Assembly: GCA_963739435.1 (NCBI GenBank)
Contig: CAVUAN010000006.1
Span: 1 to 64,000 of the forward strand
From: CAVUAN01 sp963739435
GTDB lineage: Bacteria > Acidobacteriota > Thermoanaerobaculia > UBA5066 > Gp7-AA6
Length of the DNA: 64,000 nt
Direction: 5' to 3'
The notes under the pieces were generated by a model that did not search any database, was not told the origin of the DNA, and saw only the letters and a list, made by a program, of their open reading frames with translations. The translations under genes were made by a program, and so were the position numbers. Positions 35,814-46,661 of this stretch are shown here, piece by piece. Numbering within the stretch: position 1 is the stretch's first letter; each line of letters starts with the position of its first letter.

Positions 35814-37977
35814 ATGTTCTCCTTGCAGTCTCCGCTGACGTATCTCCTCGGGGCCTTCTTCCTCTTCATTTTCCTGCCCTGGTTGCTCGGCGTCCGCTAC
35901 ATCCCGCACCACAGGGTCGGCGTGGTCGAGAAGCTCTGGTCGCTCAAGGGCTCGCTTTCCGGCGGCAAGATCATTGCCGTCGACGGCGAAGCCGGCTTCC
36001 AGGCCGACATCTTGCGCGGCGGCCTGCATTTCGGCTACTTCCCGGTGCAGTACCGCATCCATCGGGAGGCGCTGATCACGATTGCCGAGGGACGCCTGGG
36101 CTATGTCTACGCCCGGGACGGCCAGCCTCTGCCTCCCATCCAGACGCTCGGCAGGGTCGTCTCCTGCACCCACTTCCAGGACGCGCGGGCCTTCCTGCAC
36201 GACAACGGCCAGCGCGGACGGCAGCGTGCGATCCTGCGCGAAGGCGTCTTCGCCGTGAACCCGGCGCTCTTTGTCGTCATCACGGAAGACCGCGTCTTCT
36301 CAGGCCCGATCCGCGACCAGGACGGCAGGAAGTTTGCAGCCTGGCAGTCGGAGCTCTCCTCCATCGAGGGCTTCAAGCCGGTCCTGATCGGCCACGGGGC
36401 CAAGCAGCCGACCGCCGAGAAGGCGGAGGTCGTCGTGGGCGGTGCCGACGTCACGCTCAAACCCTCCGACACGATCGGCATCGTCACGATTCAGGACGGC
36501 CCGCCCATCAAGTCGGGCGAGATCATCGCGCCCGAGGCGGTGGCGGACGCGAAGGGCCGGGACCACAACTACTTCCAGGACCCCGAGGCGTTCCTCGCGC
36601 TCGGCGGCCACCGCGGCAAGCAGCTCCAGGTCCTGACCGACGGCACCTTCTTTCTCAACCGGTGGTTCGCCACGGTCGAGACCCGCCCGAAGACGCTCAT
36701 CCCGATCGGCTACGTCGGAGTGGTCGTCTCGTACTACGGCAGCCTCGGCGCCGACTTGACCGGCACCGGCTTCCGGTACGGCGAGCAGGTCGAACCGGGG
36801 CAGCGTGGCGTCTGGAAGCGCGCGCTGCCTCCCGGCAAATACCCTTTGAACCCGTATGCCCTGAAAGTCGAGCTGGTTCCCACGGTCAACTTCGTCCTGC
36901 GGTGGATCACGGGCCAGGCCGAGGAGCACCAGTACGACCGGGACTTGAAGTCGATCGAGCTGATCACGGCCGACGGCTACGAGCCGGTGCTTCCGCTCTC
37001 CCTCGTGCTCCACATCGACTACGAAAAGGCGCCCTCCGTGATCCAGCGCTTCGGCGACGTGCGGCGGCTCGATCAGCCAGACGCTCGACCCGATCCTCTC
37101 GGCCTACTTCCGCGACGTCGCCCAGAGCTCCCACATGCTGGACCTGCTCACCAAGCGCGAAGAAATCCAGTCGCGCGCCACCCTCGAGCTCGGGCGGCGG
37201 TTCCACGAGTACGACATCAACTGCATCGCGGTCCTGATCGGCCGGCCCGAGTCGAAGGTGCCCGGAACGGCCGCAGCGCCCGATCCGATCGAGGCTCTCT
37301 TCGACCAGCTCCGTGTCCGTCGCCTCTCCCAGGAGCAGATTGCGACCTACGCCAAGCAGGAGGAGGCGGCTACCCAGCTCAAAAAGCTCAACGACGCTCG
37401 CTCGGCCGCCGAGAAGCAGACGGAGCTGACCCAGACCCGGATCGACATCGAGATCTCCGGGAACCGCGGCGAGGCCCAGCTGGCCGAGTCGCAACGCCTG
37501 GCCAAGCGCGACATTGCCCGCGCCGTCGGCGAGTCGCGCTCGCGCGAGCTCGTCGGTCGGGGCGAAGCCTCGCGCGTGGCCCAGGTCGGCATGGCCGAGG
37601 CATCGGTCTTTCTGCAGAAGATCCGCGCCTACGGCGATCCACGCATCTTCGCCCTCTCGCTCGTCTCCGAACAGTTTGCTCGAAGCGCCCAGCCCATCGT
37701 GCCCGAGCGCCTCCTCGTCATGGGAGGAGGCGGCGAGGGCGCCAAGGCCGGATCGATGGATCTTGGCTCCGCGAACGTTTTCTCCCGGTTGATCACTCTG
37801 CTGCTCGCCGAGAAAGGCGGCATCGCATTCGACGAGAAGAACCCGGGCCTCCAGGAGCTGCAGAAATACGCCGACGAGCTCGCCCGCCGCTCGCGCGAAG
37901 CGCCTCCCACGGTGACCGAAAACGCTACCGAGCTCGAAGCCGAGATGAAGACGCAGCTCGAGAAGGACGGACGCTAG
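35814..37977 (+). CDS. Large SPFH/band-7 (flotillin-like) membrane protein, one frame break
   Basis: About 720 residues from the ATG at 35814 (GGAGG eight bases upstream). N-terminal membrane segment 'YLLGAFFLFIFLPWLL', then two band-7-like stretches (~25-210 and ~285-520): 'GYVGVVVSYYGSLGADLTG', 'GQRGVWKRALPPGKYPLNPY', 'DGYEPVLPLSLVLHIDYEKA', 'DPILSAYFRDVAQSS'. The C-terminal third is an Ala/Glu/Arg-rich coiled coil ('KQEEAATQLKKLNDARSAAE', 'RDIARAVGESRSRE'), typical of flotillins. It would form membrane-bound oligomeric scaffolds. One extra base near 37070 (CTC-G-ATCAGC) breaks the frame. Twice the size of common flotillins because of the extra N-terminal part. Confidence 0.85.
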
Positions 37978-37996
37978 TTCGAAATCGCGGCTCCCC

Positions 37997-40184
37997 ATGA
38001 AGACGCTTCGTGAACGGATCGCGTTTTACGTCGCCTTCGTCCTCGGCGGGGCGTGGTTTCTCTTCTGCTCCTTTCTCGGGATCCTGTGGCTGATCGTCCG
38101 GCCGGGCAATCGGCAGACGCTCTATGTCTTTGGAAAGGTCTTCTGCCGCGTGTTCGTCAAGGGAGTGGGCTGCAGGATCGTCGTCGAGCACCCGGAGCGC
38201 CTCGAAGAGTGCCGGCCGTGCGTCATCGTCGCCAACCACCAGAGCTTCGTGGACGTGGCGACCTTCGGCTCCTTCTTTCCCCCGCGCACCGTCTCCGCGG
38301 GCAAGCGCGAGATCGGCCGCATCCCCTTCTTCGGCTGGTTCTATCGCCTCTCGGGCAACCTCGTCATCGACCGCGAGCACGCGCGCAGCGCTCTCGACTC
38401 TCTCGCCGCGGCTGCGGAGACGATCCGAAACGAGAAGATCTCCGTCTGGTTCATGCCGGAGGGCCACCGCAACACGACCGGCACGCTCCTGCCGTTCAAG
38501 AGCGGAGCCTTCCGGCTGGCGATCGCCGCGGGAGTTCCCATCCTGCCGGTCGTGGCCGCCCCGATGGCGTCCGTCATCGACCCTCCCCGACGGCGTCTGC
38601 GGCGGGGCACCCTCACGGTGCGCGTTCTCGCGCCGGTGCCGACGAAAGGGCTCGGCCCCAAGGACGTCGCGGGCCTGTCCGAGAGCGTGCGCGCCGCCAT
38701 GCAGGCGGCCTCGGACGAGCTTGCGCGCCGAAAGCGCCGGAGCGCAGGCAGTCGGCGCGACATGACGGAGGACCGGACGCTCGAGCTCTCCTCCGAGGCA
38801 CTCGGCCGGATGATCGACGCGGCGCGGGATCGGATTGTCGAGCACATCGCCTCGCTGCCCCGCCAGCCGGCCTGCGACAGCGAGGGCGGAGCCGCGCTCG
38901 CCCGGTCGCTGACCGAGTCGTTGCCTCGGGAGGGCCGGCCCTTCGACGAGCTTCTGGATCTGCTGTTCACGCGCGTCATCCCGAAGAGCTTCAACACGGC
39001 CGGGCCGGGCTATCTCGCCTACATCCCGGGCGGCGGCCTGCCACACTCGGCCGTCGCGAGCCTGATCGCCGAGTCGACCAATCGTTACGTCGGTGTCTTC
39101 GCCGCGGCGCCCGGTCTGGCGCAGATCGAGTCGAACGTCGTGAGCTGGTTCTGCGAGATGGTCGGCTATCCCGCCTCTGCCGGGGGGATCCTCACGACCG
39201 GGGGGTCCCTGTCGACCTTTTCCGCCCTGGTCGCCGCGCGCCGCGAGAAGCTGCCGGAGGATTTCCTGAAGGGCACCCTCTACGTGTCCGACCAGACCCA
39301 CCACTCGATTCAGAAGGCCGCGATGCTCGCCGGCTTCCCGCCCGGTAACGTCCGCGAGATCGCATCCGACGGCCGTTTCCGGATCCGCGTCGATGCCCTC
39401 GCCGAAAGCATCGCGCGCGACCGCGGCGCCGGCTGGACGCCTTTTCTCGTCGTCGGCAACGCGGGCACGACGAACACCGGCGCGGTGGACGACCTCGAAG
39501 CCGTCGCGGACATCGCGGCGCGCGAGAAACTCTGGTTTCACGCCGACGCGGCCTACGGGGGCTTCTTCGTCCTGACCGAGCGCGGGCGCCGGGCCCTCGC
39601 CGGCCTTTCGCGCGCCGATTCGATCGCGCTCGACCCCCACAAGAGCCTGTTTCTTCCCTACGGAACGGGATCGCTGCTCGTGCGCGACCCGGAGACCCTG
39701 AAGCGCGCGCACGCGCTCTCGGCCGACTACATGCCCTCGATGCAGGAAGACCCGGACCTCGTCGACTTCAACATGATCTCGCCCGAGCTTTCGCGCGATT
39801 GGCGCGGCCTGCGCGTCTGGCTGCCGATCAAGATGCACGGCATCGAGCCGTTCCGCCGCAACCTCGACGAGAAGCTCGATCTCGCCCTCGTGGGCCGCCC
39901 GCGAGCTCGAAGGCATCCCCGGAATCGAGATTCTCGCGCCCCCGCAGCTGTCGATCGTCGCGTTCCGCCTGAGTCGCCCCGGGCTCTCGGAGGAGGCCTT
40001 GAACCGCCTCAATCGAGACCTGATGGCCCGGGTCAACGCCCGAAAGCGCGTCTACCTGACCGGCACCCTGCTCCAGGGGCGTTTTGCGATTCGCATCTGC
40101 GTCCTGTCGTTCCGCACGCACGCCGATCGGATGCGCGAGGGCCTGGACGACATCCGCGCCGCCGTCGGCGAGACGTCTGCCTGA
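37997..40184 (+). CDS. PlsC-type acyltransferase in frame with a PLP group II decarboxylase
   Basis: About 728 residues. Residues 1-255: lysophosphatidate acyltransferase, N-terminal TM, H-x4-D as 'ANHQSFVD' (~80) and 'WFMPEGHRN' (PEG motif); would acylate lysophosphatidic acid. From Met256 ('MTEDRTLELSSEALGRMIDA', ATG 38762): pyridoxal decarboxylase of the aromatic-amino-acid/glutamate type, with 'TTGGSLSTFSAL', 'HADAAYGGFFVL' and PLP Lys in 'ALDPHKSLFLPYG' (~548). An extra base near 39893 (CTC-G-TGGGCC) breaks the decarboxylase before 'WAARELEGIPGIEIL'. The TGA inside ATGACG at 38763-38765 is in another frame; in this genome ATGA overlaps are common, so two coupled genes fused by one missed indel are as likely as a true fusion. 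Confidence 0.82.
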
Positions 40185-40204
40185 AGGAATATGATCTCGC
40201 CCTG

Positions 40205-41666
40205 ATGAAAAGCCTCTGGAAAGGTGCTGCGGCGGGCCGTCGAGTGGCTCGCGCATCATTCTCGCCACGATCGTCCTCGTCCGCGCCTTCGACGCGCGGC
40301 GCCTGCCGGAGCTGAAGCCCTGGCACCGCGTCGTCCCGCAAAAGGAGCTGACGGCCGCCGAGCTCAACGACCGGTTCACCCTGGCCGACTACCTCGCCCG
40401 CGAGGCCGAGGTCTTTCGCGAGGTTCATGACCGGGTCGAGACGCAGGTCGCTCCGGAGGACCGCACGAAGGGCAATCGCTACTCTCCGGAAAGCCCGATC
40501 GAACCCGTCGAACTATCCGACCGACTGGAATCGAACCTACGAGCTCGTCCCGGCCGAGATCAAGGGCGGCGCGCTCCTCGTCCATGGCTTGACGGACGGG
40601 CCCTACAGCATGAGGCGCACGGCCGAGCTGCTTCGCGACAACGGGATCTACGCGTTCTGCCCGCGCATGCCGGCGCACGGCACGGTCCCGGGAGCGTTGA
40701 CGAGCGTGATCTGGCAGGACTGGCAGGCGGCCGTCCGATTCGGAGCGCGCCACGTCCGACAGAAGATCGGTGAGGGCAAGCCCTTCTACCTGGTCGGCTA
40801 TTCGAACGGCGGCGCGCTCGTCGTTCAGTACTCTCTCGAGACCCTCGCGGGCGCGCCGGGGCCGAAGGCGGACCGCATCGTTCTCTTCTCGCCCATGATC
40901 GGCATCGTGCCGTTCACGGCGATCGCCAAGGTCGTCAGCGCTCTCGCCTTCGTCCCCTACTTCGAGAAGTCCCGGTGGCTCGACGTTTTACCGGAGTACA
41001 ACTCGTTCAAGTACAACTCGTTTCCGGTCAACGCAGCCCGCCAGACACTCGACCTGACGCACGTCCTCCAGGCGGAGATCCAGAAGGCCGCCGACGAGGG
41101 CCGCATCGAAAAGCTGCCGCCCATCCTGACGTTCAGCTCGCTGATCGATTCGACCGTCTCGACGCCGGCCACCATCGACAAGCTCTACGACAAGCTCGCG
41201 GCCAATGGAAGCGAGCTCGTTCTCTTCGACGAGAACCGCAGAAACGCCCTTCGGCCCTTTCTCAAGTCGCCGGAGGATGCCCTGATCACCCGGGTTTCCG
41301 CCGCCGGCTCGCGGCGCTACCGCTTCACGCTGATCACGAACGCGAGGCAGGACACTTCAGACGCCGTCGAACGGTCCTATCCGCCGGCGGGCGGGAAGCC
41401 CGAGGAACGGCCTATCGGTCTCGCCTGGCCGCTGCACGTCTTTTCGCTTTCCCACATCGCGGTGCCCTTTCCGCCAAACGACCCTCTCTTCGGCATCGAG
41501 CCCGACATGACGGTCAACTACGCCCTGCGCCTCGGCCAGATCGCTCCGCACGGCGAAATCGCCGTTCTGACGGTGCCGATCGGGAACTTCATGCGCCTCA
41601 TGTCCAATCCCGTTCTTCCCTTACGTCGAGCGCCGCATCCTCGAGTGGATCGGCCCGGCGAAGTGA
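40205..41666 (+). CDS. Membrane-anchored alpha/beta hydrolase, frameshifted
   Basis: About 486 residues after removing extra bases. From ATG 40205 the corrected N-terminus reads 'MKSLWKVLRRAVEWLAIILA', a basic start and one membrane segment, then 'LTAAELNDRFTLADYLARE'. The hydrolase core has 'GALLVHGLTDGPYSMR', nucleophile elbow 'VGYSNGGALV' (GxSxG), an Asp/Glu region 'FSSLIDSTVSTP' and a late His ('HVFSLSHIAVPF'). It resembles the serine aminopeptidase S33 / lysophospholipase group. Extra bases near 40228, 40250, 40515 and 41609; after the last it ends 'RRILEWIGPAK' at TGA 41664-41666. Its place after the acyltransferase gene hints at lipid turnover, which is only inference. Confidence 0.8.
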
Positions 41667-41778
41667 CCTCTCGAAAGGACACCGCGGGACTGAGGCCTTC
41701 TTCAAACTGACCGGAGGATCTTTTCGATCTTCGGGCGTACAATTCCCGCCAACTTTTTCAACAAGAAGGGGGACACCG

Positions 41779-42633
41779 ATGAGAAAGGCTCTTTCGGCAG
41801 CGCTGTTTCTAGCCCTGGCTGCATCCGGACTGGCCCAGGAGTTTGCTGATCCAAGTGAGCATCAGTTCCGGCTCTTCCCGACCAAGGACCACGGCCAGGC
41901 ACAGAACAGGCCGTCGGGCGGCGGTCAGAACATCTCCTACCACGGCGGCCCCGTCATTCATCAGGCAAAGGTTGTCTCCATCTTCTGGGGTAGCCAGTGG
42001 GGGTCAGCAACAAATCCGAGCGCTCTCGCTCAGAACATCATGGGCTTCTTCGCACAGTTCGGAGAGACCGGCGAGTACAACGTCATCACCCAGTATGGCG
42101 ATGGAAGCGGGCTGATTCAGAAGTCGAACCTGACGAACGATTACTGGGTCGACACGGTCAACCCGCCGACCAACGTAACCGATACGTCGATCCAGGCGGA
42201 GGTCGTCCGCTACCTCAATCTCAACAAAGGCGGCGTGGCCGACGCCAGCACGATTTACGAGGTCTTCCTCCCGTCGACCTCCTACGCTTCCTTCGGCAAC
42301 TCCACGTCCTGCGGCGGCCCGAACCTGCAGTTCTGCGCTTACCACAACAACTTCAGTCATGGCGGCGTCGACGTGAAGTACTCCTCGATGCCTTACCCCG
42401 GCTGCGGGGGCTGCCAGTGGACCGGGTTCACCGTGGAGCAGAACTTCGAGCACTTTGCCTGCCACGAAACCCGCGAAGCGGTTACCGACCCGGACGGCAA
42501 CGCCTGGTTCGACCGGCGTGGCAATGAAGCCGACGACAAGTGCGCCTGGTCGCCAGCCCCCTTCATCGACGGCGGCTTCGGCTACCAGTGGGAGTGGTCC
42601 AACGCCGCTGGCGCGTGTGTCCAGAGGCGATAG
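41779..42633 (+). CDS. Secreted protein of unknown function with HE-x-x-EAVTDP motif
   Basis: 284 residues from the ATG at 41779 (AAGAAGGGGG upstream). Signal peptide MRKALSAALFLALAASGLAQ. The mature part has 'YHGGPVIHQAKVVSIFWGSQW', Cys pairs in 'STSCGGPNLQFCAY' and 'PGCGGCQW', and 'FACHETREAVTDPDGNAWFD' followed by 'GNEADDKCAW'. The 'HE..EAVTDP.G..W.D..GNE..D.C' pattern is shared by a family of secreted bacterial proteins and plant phosphate-induced/EXORDIUM-like proteins as I recall; a metal site is plausible (His, Glu, Asp) but not shown. It is followed by a strong terminator, so it ends its transcription unit. Confidence 0.82.
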   Translation: MRKALSAALFLALAASGLAQEFADPSEHQFRLFPTKDHGQAQNRPSGGGQNISYHGGPVIHQAKVVSIFWGSQWGSATNPSALAQNIMGFFAQFGETGEYNVITQYGDGSGLIQKSNLTNDYWVDTVNPPTNVTDTSIQAEVVRYLNLNKGGVADASTIYEVFLPSTSYASFGNSTSCGGPNLQFCAYHNNFSHGGVDVKYSSMPYPGCGGCQWTGFTVEQNFEHFACHETREAVTDPDGNAWFDRRGNEADDKCAWSPAPFIDGGFGYQWEWSNAAGACVQRR

Positions 42634-42654
42634 TCCACCTTTGATAACAAGCAA

Positions 42655-42683
42655 AAGGCCCCGGGCGACCGGGGCCTTTTTTT
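42655..42683 (+). terminator. Rho-independent terminator
   Basis: A perfect 10-bp stem (AAGGCCCCGG, 42655-42664, with CCGGGGCCTT, 42669-42678), a GCGA tetraloop and a run of seven T (42677-42683). It lies 22 bases after the stop of the secreted-protein gene. It is the clearest terminator of the window. Confidence 0.95.
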
Positions 42684-42705
42684 CGCATATTCTTCGCAGC
42701 CAGCC

Positions 42706-45382
42706 TTGACACTCTCAACCGGCAATCGTCTCGGGCCCTACGAGATCCTCGTCGCCGATCGGCGCGGGAGGGATGGGAGAGGTCTACAAGGCCCGAGACA
42801 CCCGCCTCGAGCGCACGGTCGCGATCAAGGTCCTGCCCGAGCACCTCTCGCAGAACGTGGAGCTGCGCCAGCGCTTCGAGCGCGAGGCCAAGGCGATCTC
42901 GGCTCTCTCCCATCCGCACATCTGCGGGCTCTTCGACGTCGGCGAGCAGGACGGCACGGCTTACCTCGTCATGGAGTTTCTCGAGGGCGAGACGGTCGCC
43001 GACCGCCTCGGCCGCGGCCGCATCCCGACCGAGCAGGTCCTGCGCTTTGCCATCGAGATTGCCGGCGCCCTCGACAAGGCGCACAAGCAGGGCATCGTCC
43101 ACCGGGACTTGAAGCCCGGCAACATCATGCTGACGAAGTCGGGCGTGAAGCTGCTCGACTTCGGCCTGGCCAAGCTCGGAATCGTCAACAGCAGCGTCTC
43201 GGCCAGTCTCTCCACGCTGGGGACCCAGGTCTCACCGGGCGAGCCGCTGACCGAGCGGGGCACGATCCTCGGCACGTTCCAGTACATGGCGCCCGAGCAG
43301 CTCGAGGGCAAGGAAGCCGACGCGCGCAGCGACATCTTCTCGTTCGGCGCGGTCCTCTACGAGATGGCGACGGGACAGAAAGCCTTCTCCGGCAAGAGCC
43401 AGGCCTCCCTGATCGCCTCGATCCTCGAGCACGAGCCGCCCGCGATCTCCTCGGTCCAGCCGCTGATTCCGCCGGCCCTCGACCGGGTCGTCAAGACCTG
43501 CCTCGCCAAGGAGCCAGACGACCGCTGGCAGACGGCGCACGACCTCGAGAGCGAGCTGAAGTGGATCGCCCAGGTCGGCTCGCAGGCGGGAGTCGCGGCG
43601 CCGGTTGCGGCGCGGCGCAAGAGCCGCGAGCGCCTGGCATGGGTGGCGTTCGGCGTTGCCGCGATCGCCGCGGCTCTGTTCGCCATCGGCTATCTCCGCC
43701 GCGCGCCCCAGCCGGCCGCGCCAATCCGCGCTTCGCTGCCCCTTCCCGACAAGATGTTCCTCGGAGAGATCGCCCTCTCGCCCGACGGCGCGCGGCTCGC
43801 GTACGGGCTCGCAAAACCCGGAGGACAGCCCCAGCTCTGGATTCGCTCGCTCGACGCGCCCGCCGGCCAGCCGGTGCCGGACGGCGAGAACGCCTTCTTC
43901 CCCTTCTGGTCTCCCGACGGCCGCTTCGTCGCCTTCTTCACCGGCGACGGAAAGTTGAAGCGCGTGGACGCCTCGGGCGGCAGCCTCCTCGTCATTTGCG
44001 ACGCGGAGCGGGGAGTGGGCGGGACCTGGAACCGCGACGGCACGATCGTCTTCGCGCCGGCGCCGACCTCGGCGCTCTTTCGCGTGCCGGCCGGCGGAGG
44101 CCAGCCCGTCGCCGTGACGAAGCTCGACGCCTCCCGCGGCGAGACGGCGCACCGCTATCCCCGATTTCCTCCCGGACGGCCGCCATTTCCTCTACATGGC
44201 CGCGAACCTCACCGCGCCGTCGAACAATCCGGCCAACGCCGTCCGCGTCGGCTCGGTCGACGGAAAGGAGGACCGGCGCTCTGGTGCCCGTCGCCTCCAA
44301 CGCCGCCTTTGCGTCGGGTCACCTTCTCTACGCGCGCGACGGAACGCTGCTTGCTCAGCGCCTGGACAAGAGCCTCGGCCTGGTCGGCGAGCCCATCCCG
44401 GTGGCGCAGCGCACCGGATCGAGCGGGTGGGCGAATTTCACGAACTTCTCGGTCTCCGACAATGGGCTGCTTCTCTACGCGCCGATCTTCGCCCCGCCCT
44501 CGCAGCTTCTCTGGTTCGACCGTGGCGGCAAGCAGATCGGCTCCTTTGCAGAGCCCGCTGTCTTCTTGAACCCGCGCCTTTCGCCTGACGGCCGGCGTCT
44601 GGCCGTCGACGTGTTCGATCCGGCCAAGAACGGTCTCGACCTCTGGCTCTACGGCTCAGACGGGAGCGGAGCGGCCAAGTTCGTCTTCGGGCCCGGCAGC
44701 CACGGTTCAGCCCGTCTGGTCGCCCGACGGCAGGAAGATCGCCTTCGCCTCCGATCGCAAGGCCAAGAACGTCAAGGGGGACATCTGGGTCAAGCAGGTC
44801 GATGGCGGCGTCGATGAGGTCCTCCTCGAGAACTCCGATGCCAACACACCCGAAGACTGGTCCCGGGACGGCCGATTCCTGTCCATCCAGACGATTCCGG
44901 CGCAGGGCAAGCGGACGTATCAGGTCCGGGTCCTCGAGCTCGAGAGCAAGAAGATCCTGCCGGTGGTCGCCCCGGGCGGCAACAACGGGCAATCGGACAG
45001 CCGCTTTTCCCCGGACGGGCGCTTCCTCGCGTACGACTCGGACGAGTCGGGCCGATTCGAGGTCTACGTCCAGGCCTTTCCAGGTCCGGGAGGCAAGTGG
45101 CAGGTCTCTTCGGCCGGGGGCAACATCCCCCACTGGAGAGGCGACGGCAAAGAGCTCTTCTACCTCTCTCTCGACAACAAGATCATGGCCGTGCCCCTGG
45201 AGACGACCCCGGCGTTTCACGCCGGCGCGCCGGCTCCCCTCTTCGCCGTGCACCCGGGCGCAGGCGCGGTGTACGACGTTGCGGCCGACGGAAAGCGGTT
45301 TCTCGTCAACAGCCTCCCGGCCGACCAGGGCTCGCCGCCGCTCTCCCTGCTCGTCAACTGGACGTCCCTGCTCAAGCCGTAG
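42706..45382 (+). CDS. Hanks-type Ser/Thr protein kinase with TM and TolB/WD40-like propeller, frameshifted
   Basis: About 891 residues from a TTG at 42706. Kinase domain ~1-275: 'LGPYEIL', glycine loop 'IGAGGMGEVYKARD', Lys in 'VAIKVLPEHL', catalytic loop 'GIVHRDLKPGNIM', 'LLDFGLAK', 'GTFQYMAPEQLEG'. One membrane segment ('WVAFGVAAIAAALFAIGYL', nt ~43640-43700), then a TolB/PD40-type propeller: 'DKMFLGEIALSPDGARLAYG', 'NAFFPFWSPDGRFVAFFTGD', 'DSRFSPDGRFLAYDSDESG'. Extra bases near 42755, 44155, 44272 and 44713. This architecture is common in Acidobacteriota. The start lies just after the terminator and lacks a clear ribosome site. A phosphatase gene follows in the same direction. Confidence 0.9.
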
Positions 45383-45419
45383 GCGCAACCGGCCGGCGCC
45401 GGAAATCGTAAAGACTCAC

Positions 45420-46537
45420 ATGCCCGCCTTGCGCGACTGGAAGGAGCTCGGGCGCGAGACGTTTCAGTCCGTCACGAGGGAGGACTGGGCCGGCCTCTGG
45501 CGGGAGGAGTGGCGCGCCGCGCACGCGAAGCTCATCTCGGAGCAGCGCGGAGAGATCGAGGCCGAGCCGCGGCGCTGGAAGCGGGTGCTGCGGTCCGTCA
45601 ATGCCGTTATCTACGGCCTCGCCCGCCGGCTGCAGCCCACGCGGCGAATCCTCTACGTCGTGGCCCTCGCTGTTCGCCTGCATGGGCTCCTGCGACTTCC
45701 GGCTCAAGGGAAGAGACTGGAACGCCCACATCGGGGGCGGCTTCGGCCTCTTTCTCGCTTTTCTCGCGGTCGAGGTGCTGCTGGCGCTCGAGCTCGTGGA
45801 CAAGATCCGCTTCCGCGACGAGCTCGAGCTCGCTCGAGAGCTGCAGGCGAGCCTGCTGCCGAAAACACTGCCCGACCTGCCGGCCTTCGAGCTCGGCGCC
45901 TGGAACCGCATCGCCAACACGGTCGGGGGCGACGTCTACGACTTCGTGCCGCTCCAGGACGGCCGCCTCGCCGTTCTCTTCGGCGATGCCTCGGGGCACG
46001 GCATGGCCGCCGGCCTCGTGATGGCGGTCGCCCACGCGGGGTTCCGCACGCAGCTCGAGACCGACCCCTCGCCCGAAGCGATGATCCCGGCGCTGAACCG
46101 CCTGCTCTGCCGCACCGGCGGCGCGCGCTCCTTCTTCTCGTGCGTGTACATCCTGGCTTCGCCCGACGGGGGCCTGCGCATCACCGTTGCCGGGCATCCC
46201 CAGGTGCTCCGGATCGACCGGCAGGGCGTCATCCTCGAGCGCTACGGCAAGGGCTCCTACCCTCTCGGGATCCGCAGCACGCTCGCCTGGGCGACCGACG
46301 AGAGCTCCTTCTCTCCAGGCGAGGCGCTCGTCTTGAACTCCGACGGCCTGACCGAAGCGCGCAATGCCGCGGAAGAGGAGTTCGGCGAGGAGCGCCTGGA
46401 AGGCGTCGCTGCGCCTCTTCGCCGCCTCGTCCTCGGCCGCGACCCTGGTCTCCGAGCTCGCCGCCGCGGTCAACCGCTTCTGCGGCCGCGTTCCGCCCGA
46501 AGACGACGTCTCGATCGCGGTCGTGAGACGCCGCTAG
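45420..46537 (+). CDS. SpoIIE/RsbU-type PP2C phosphatase with membrane segments, frameshifted
   Basis: About 371 residues from the ATG at 45420. N-terminal ~75 residues are soluble and helical, then two hydrophobic segments ('ILYVVAL|LFACMGS' and 'GGGFGLFLAFLAVEVLLALEL'), a coiled helix 'FRDELELARELQASLLPKTL' (the usual lead-in to RsbU-like domains), and the phosphatase: 'TVGGDVYDFVPL', 'AVLFGDASGHGMAAGLVMAV', 'VTVAGHPQVL'-like 'ITVAGHPQVLRID', 'NSDGLTEARNAAEEEFG' and a final 'PPEDDVSIAVVR' with the metal-binding Asp. Extra bases near 45667 and 46412. Probably reverses phosphorylation by the kinase gene just upstream or acts on an anti-sigma antagonist; the partner is not seen. Confidence 0.88.
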
Positions 46538-46661
46538 ATAGACGGGCCTTCGGGGTCCTGCCGCCGGCCACCTCCCGTCCGTACTCGGGCCGGAGTACCG
46601 GCCCTGCGCGCGGACGGAAGGTCTTCGTCCGGCGTCACCCCTTCGGCCCTCGCAGGAGGGC

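Noticed and set aside
37925..40036. 703-codon open frame on the - strand opposite the acyltransferase/decarboxylase
   Set aside because: The + strand carries PlsC and PLP motifs in order; the antisense frame has none and is typical of high-GC antisense.
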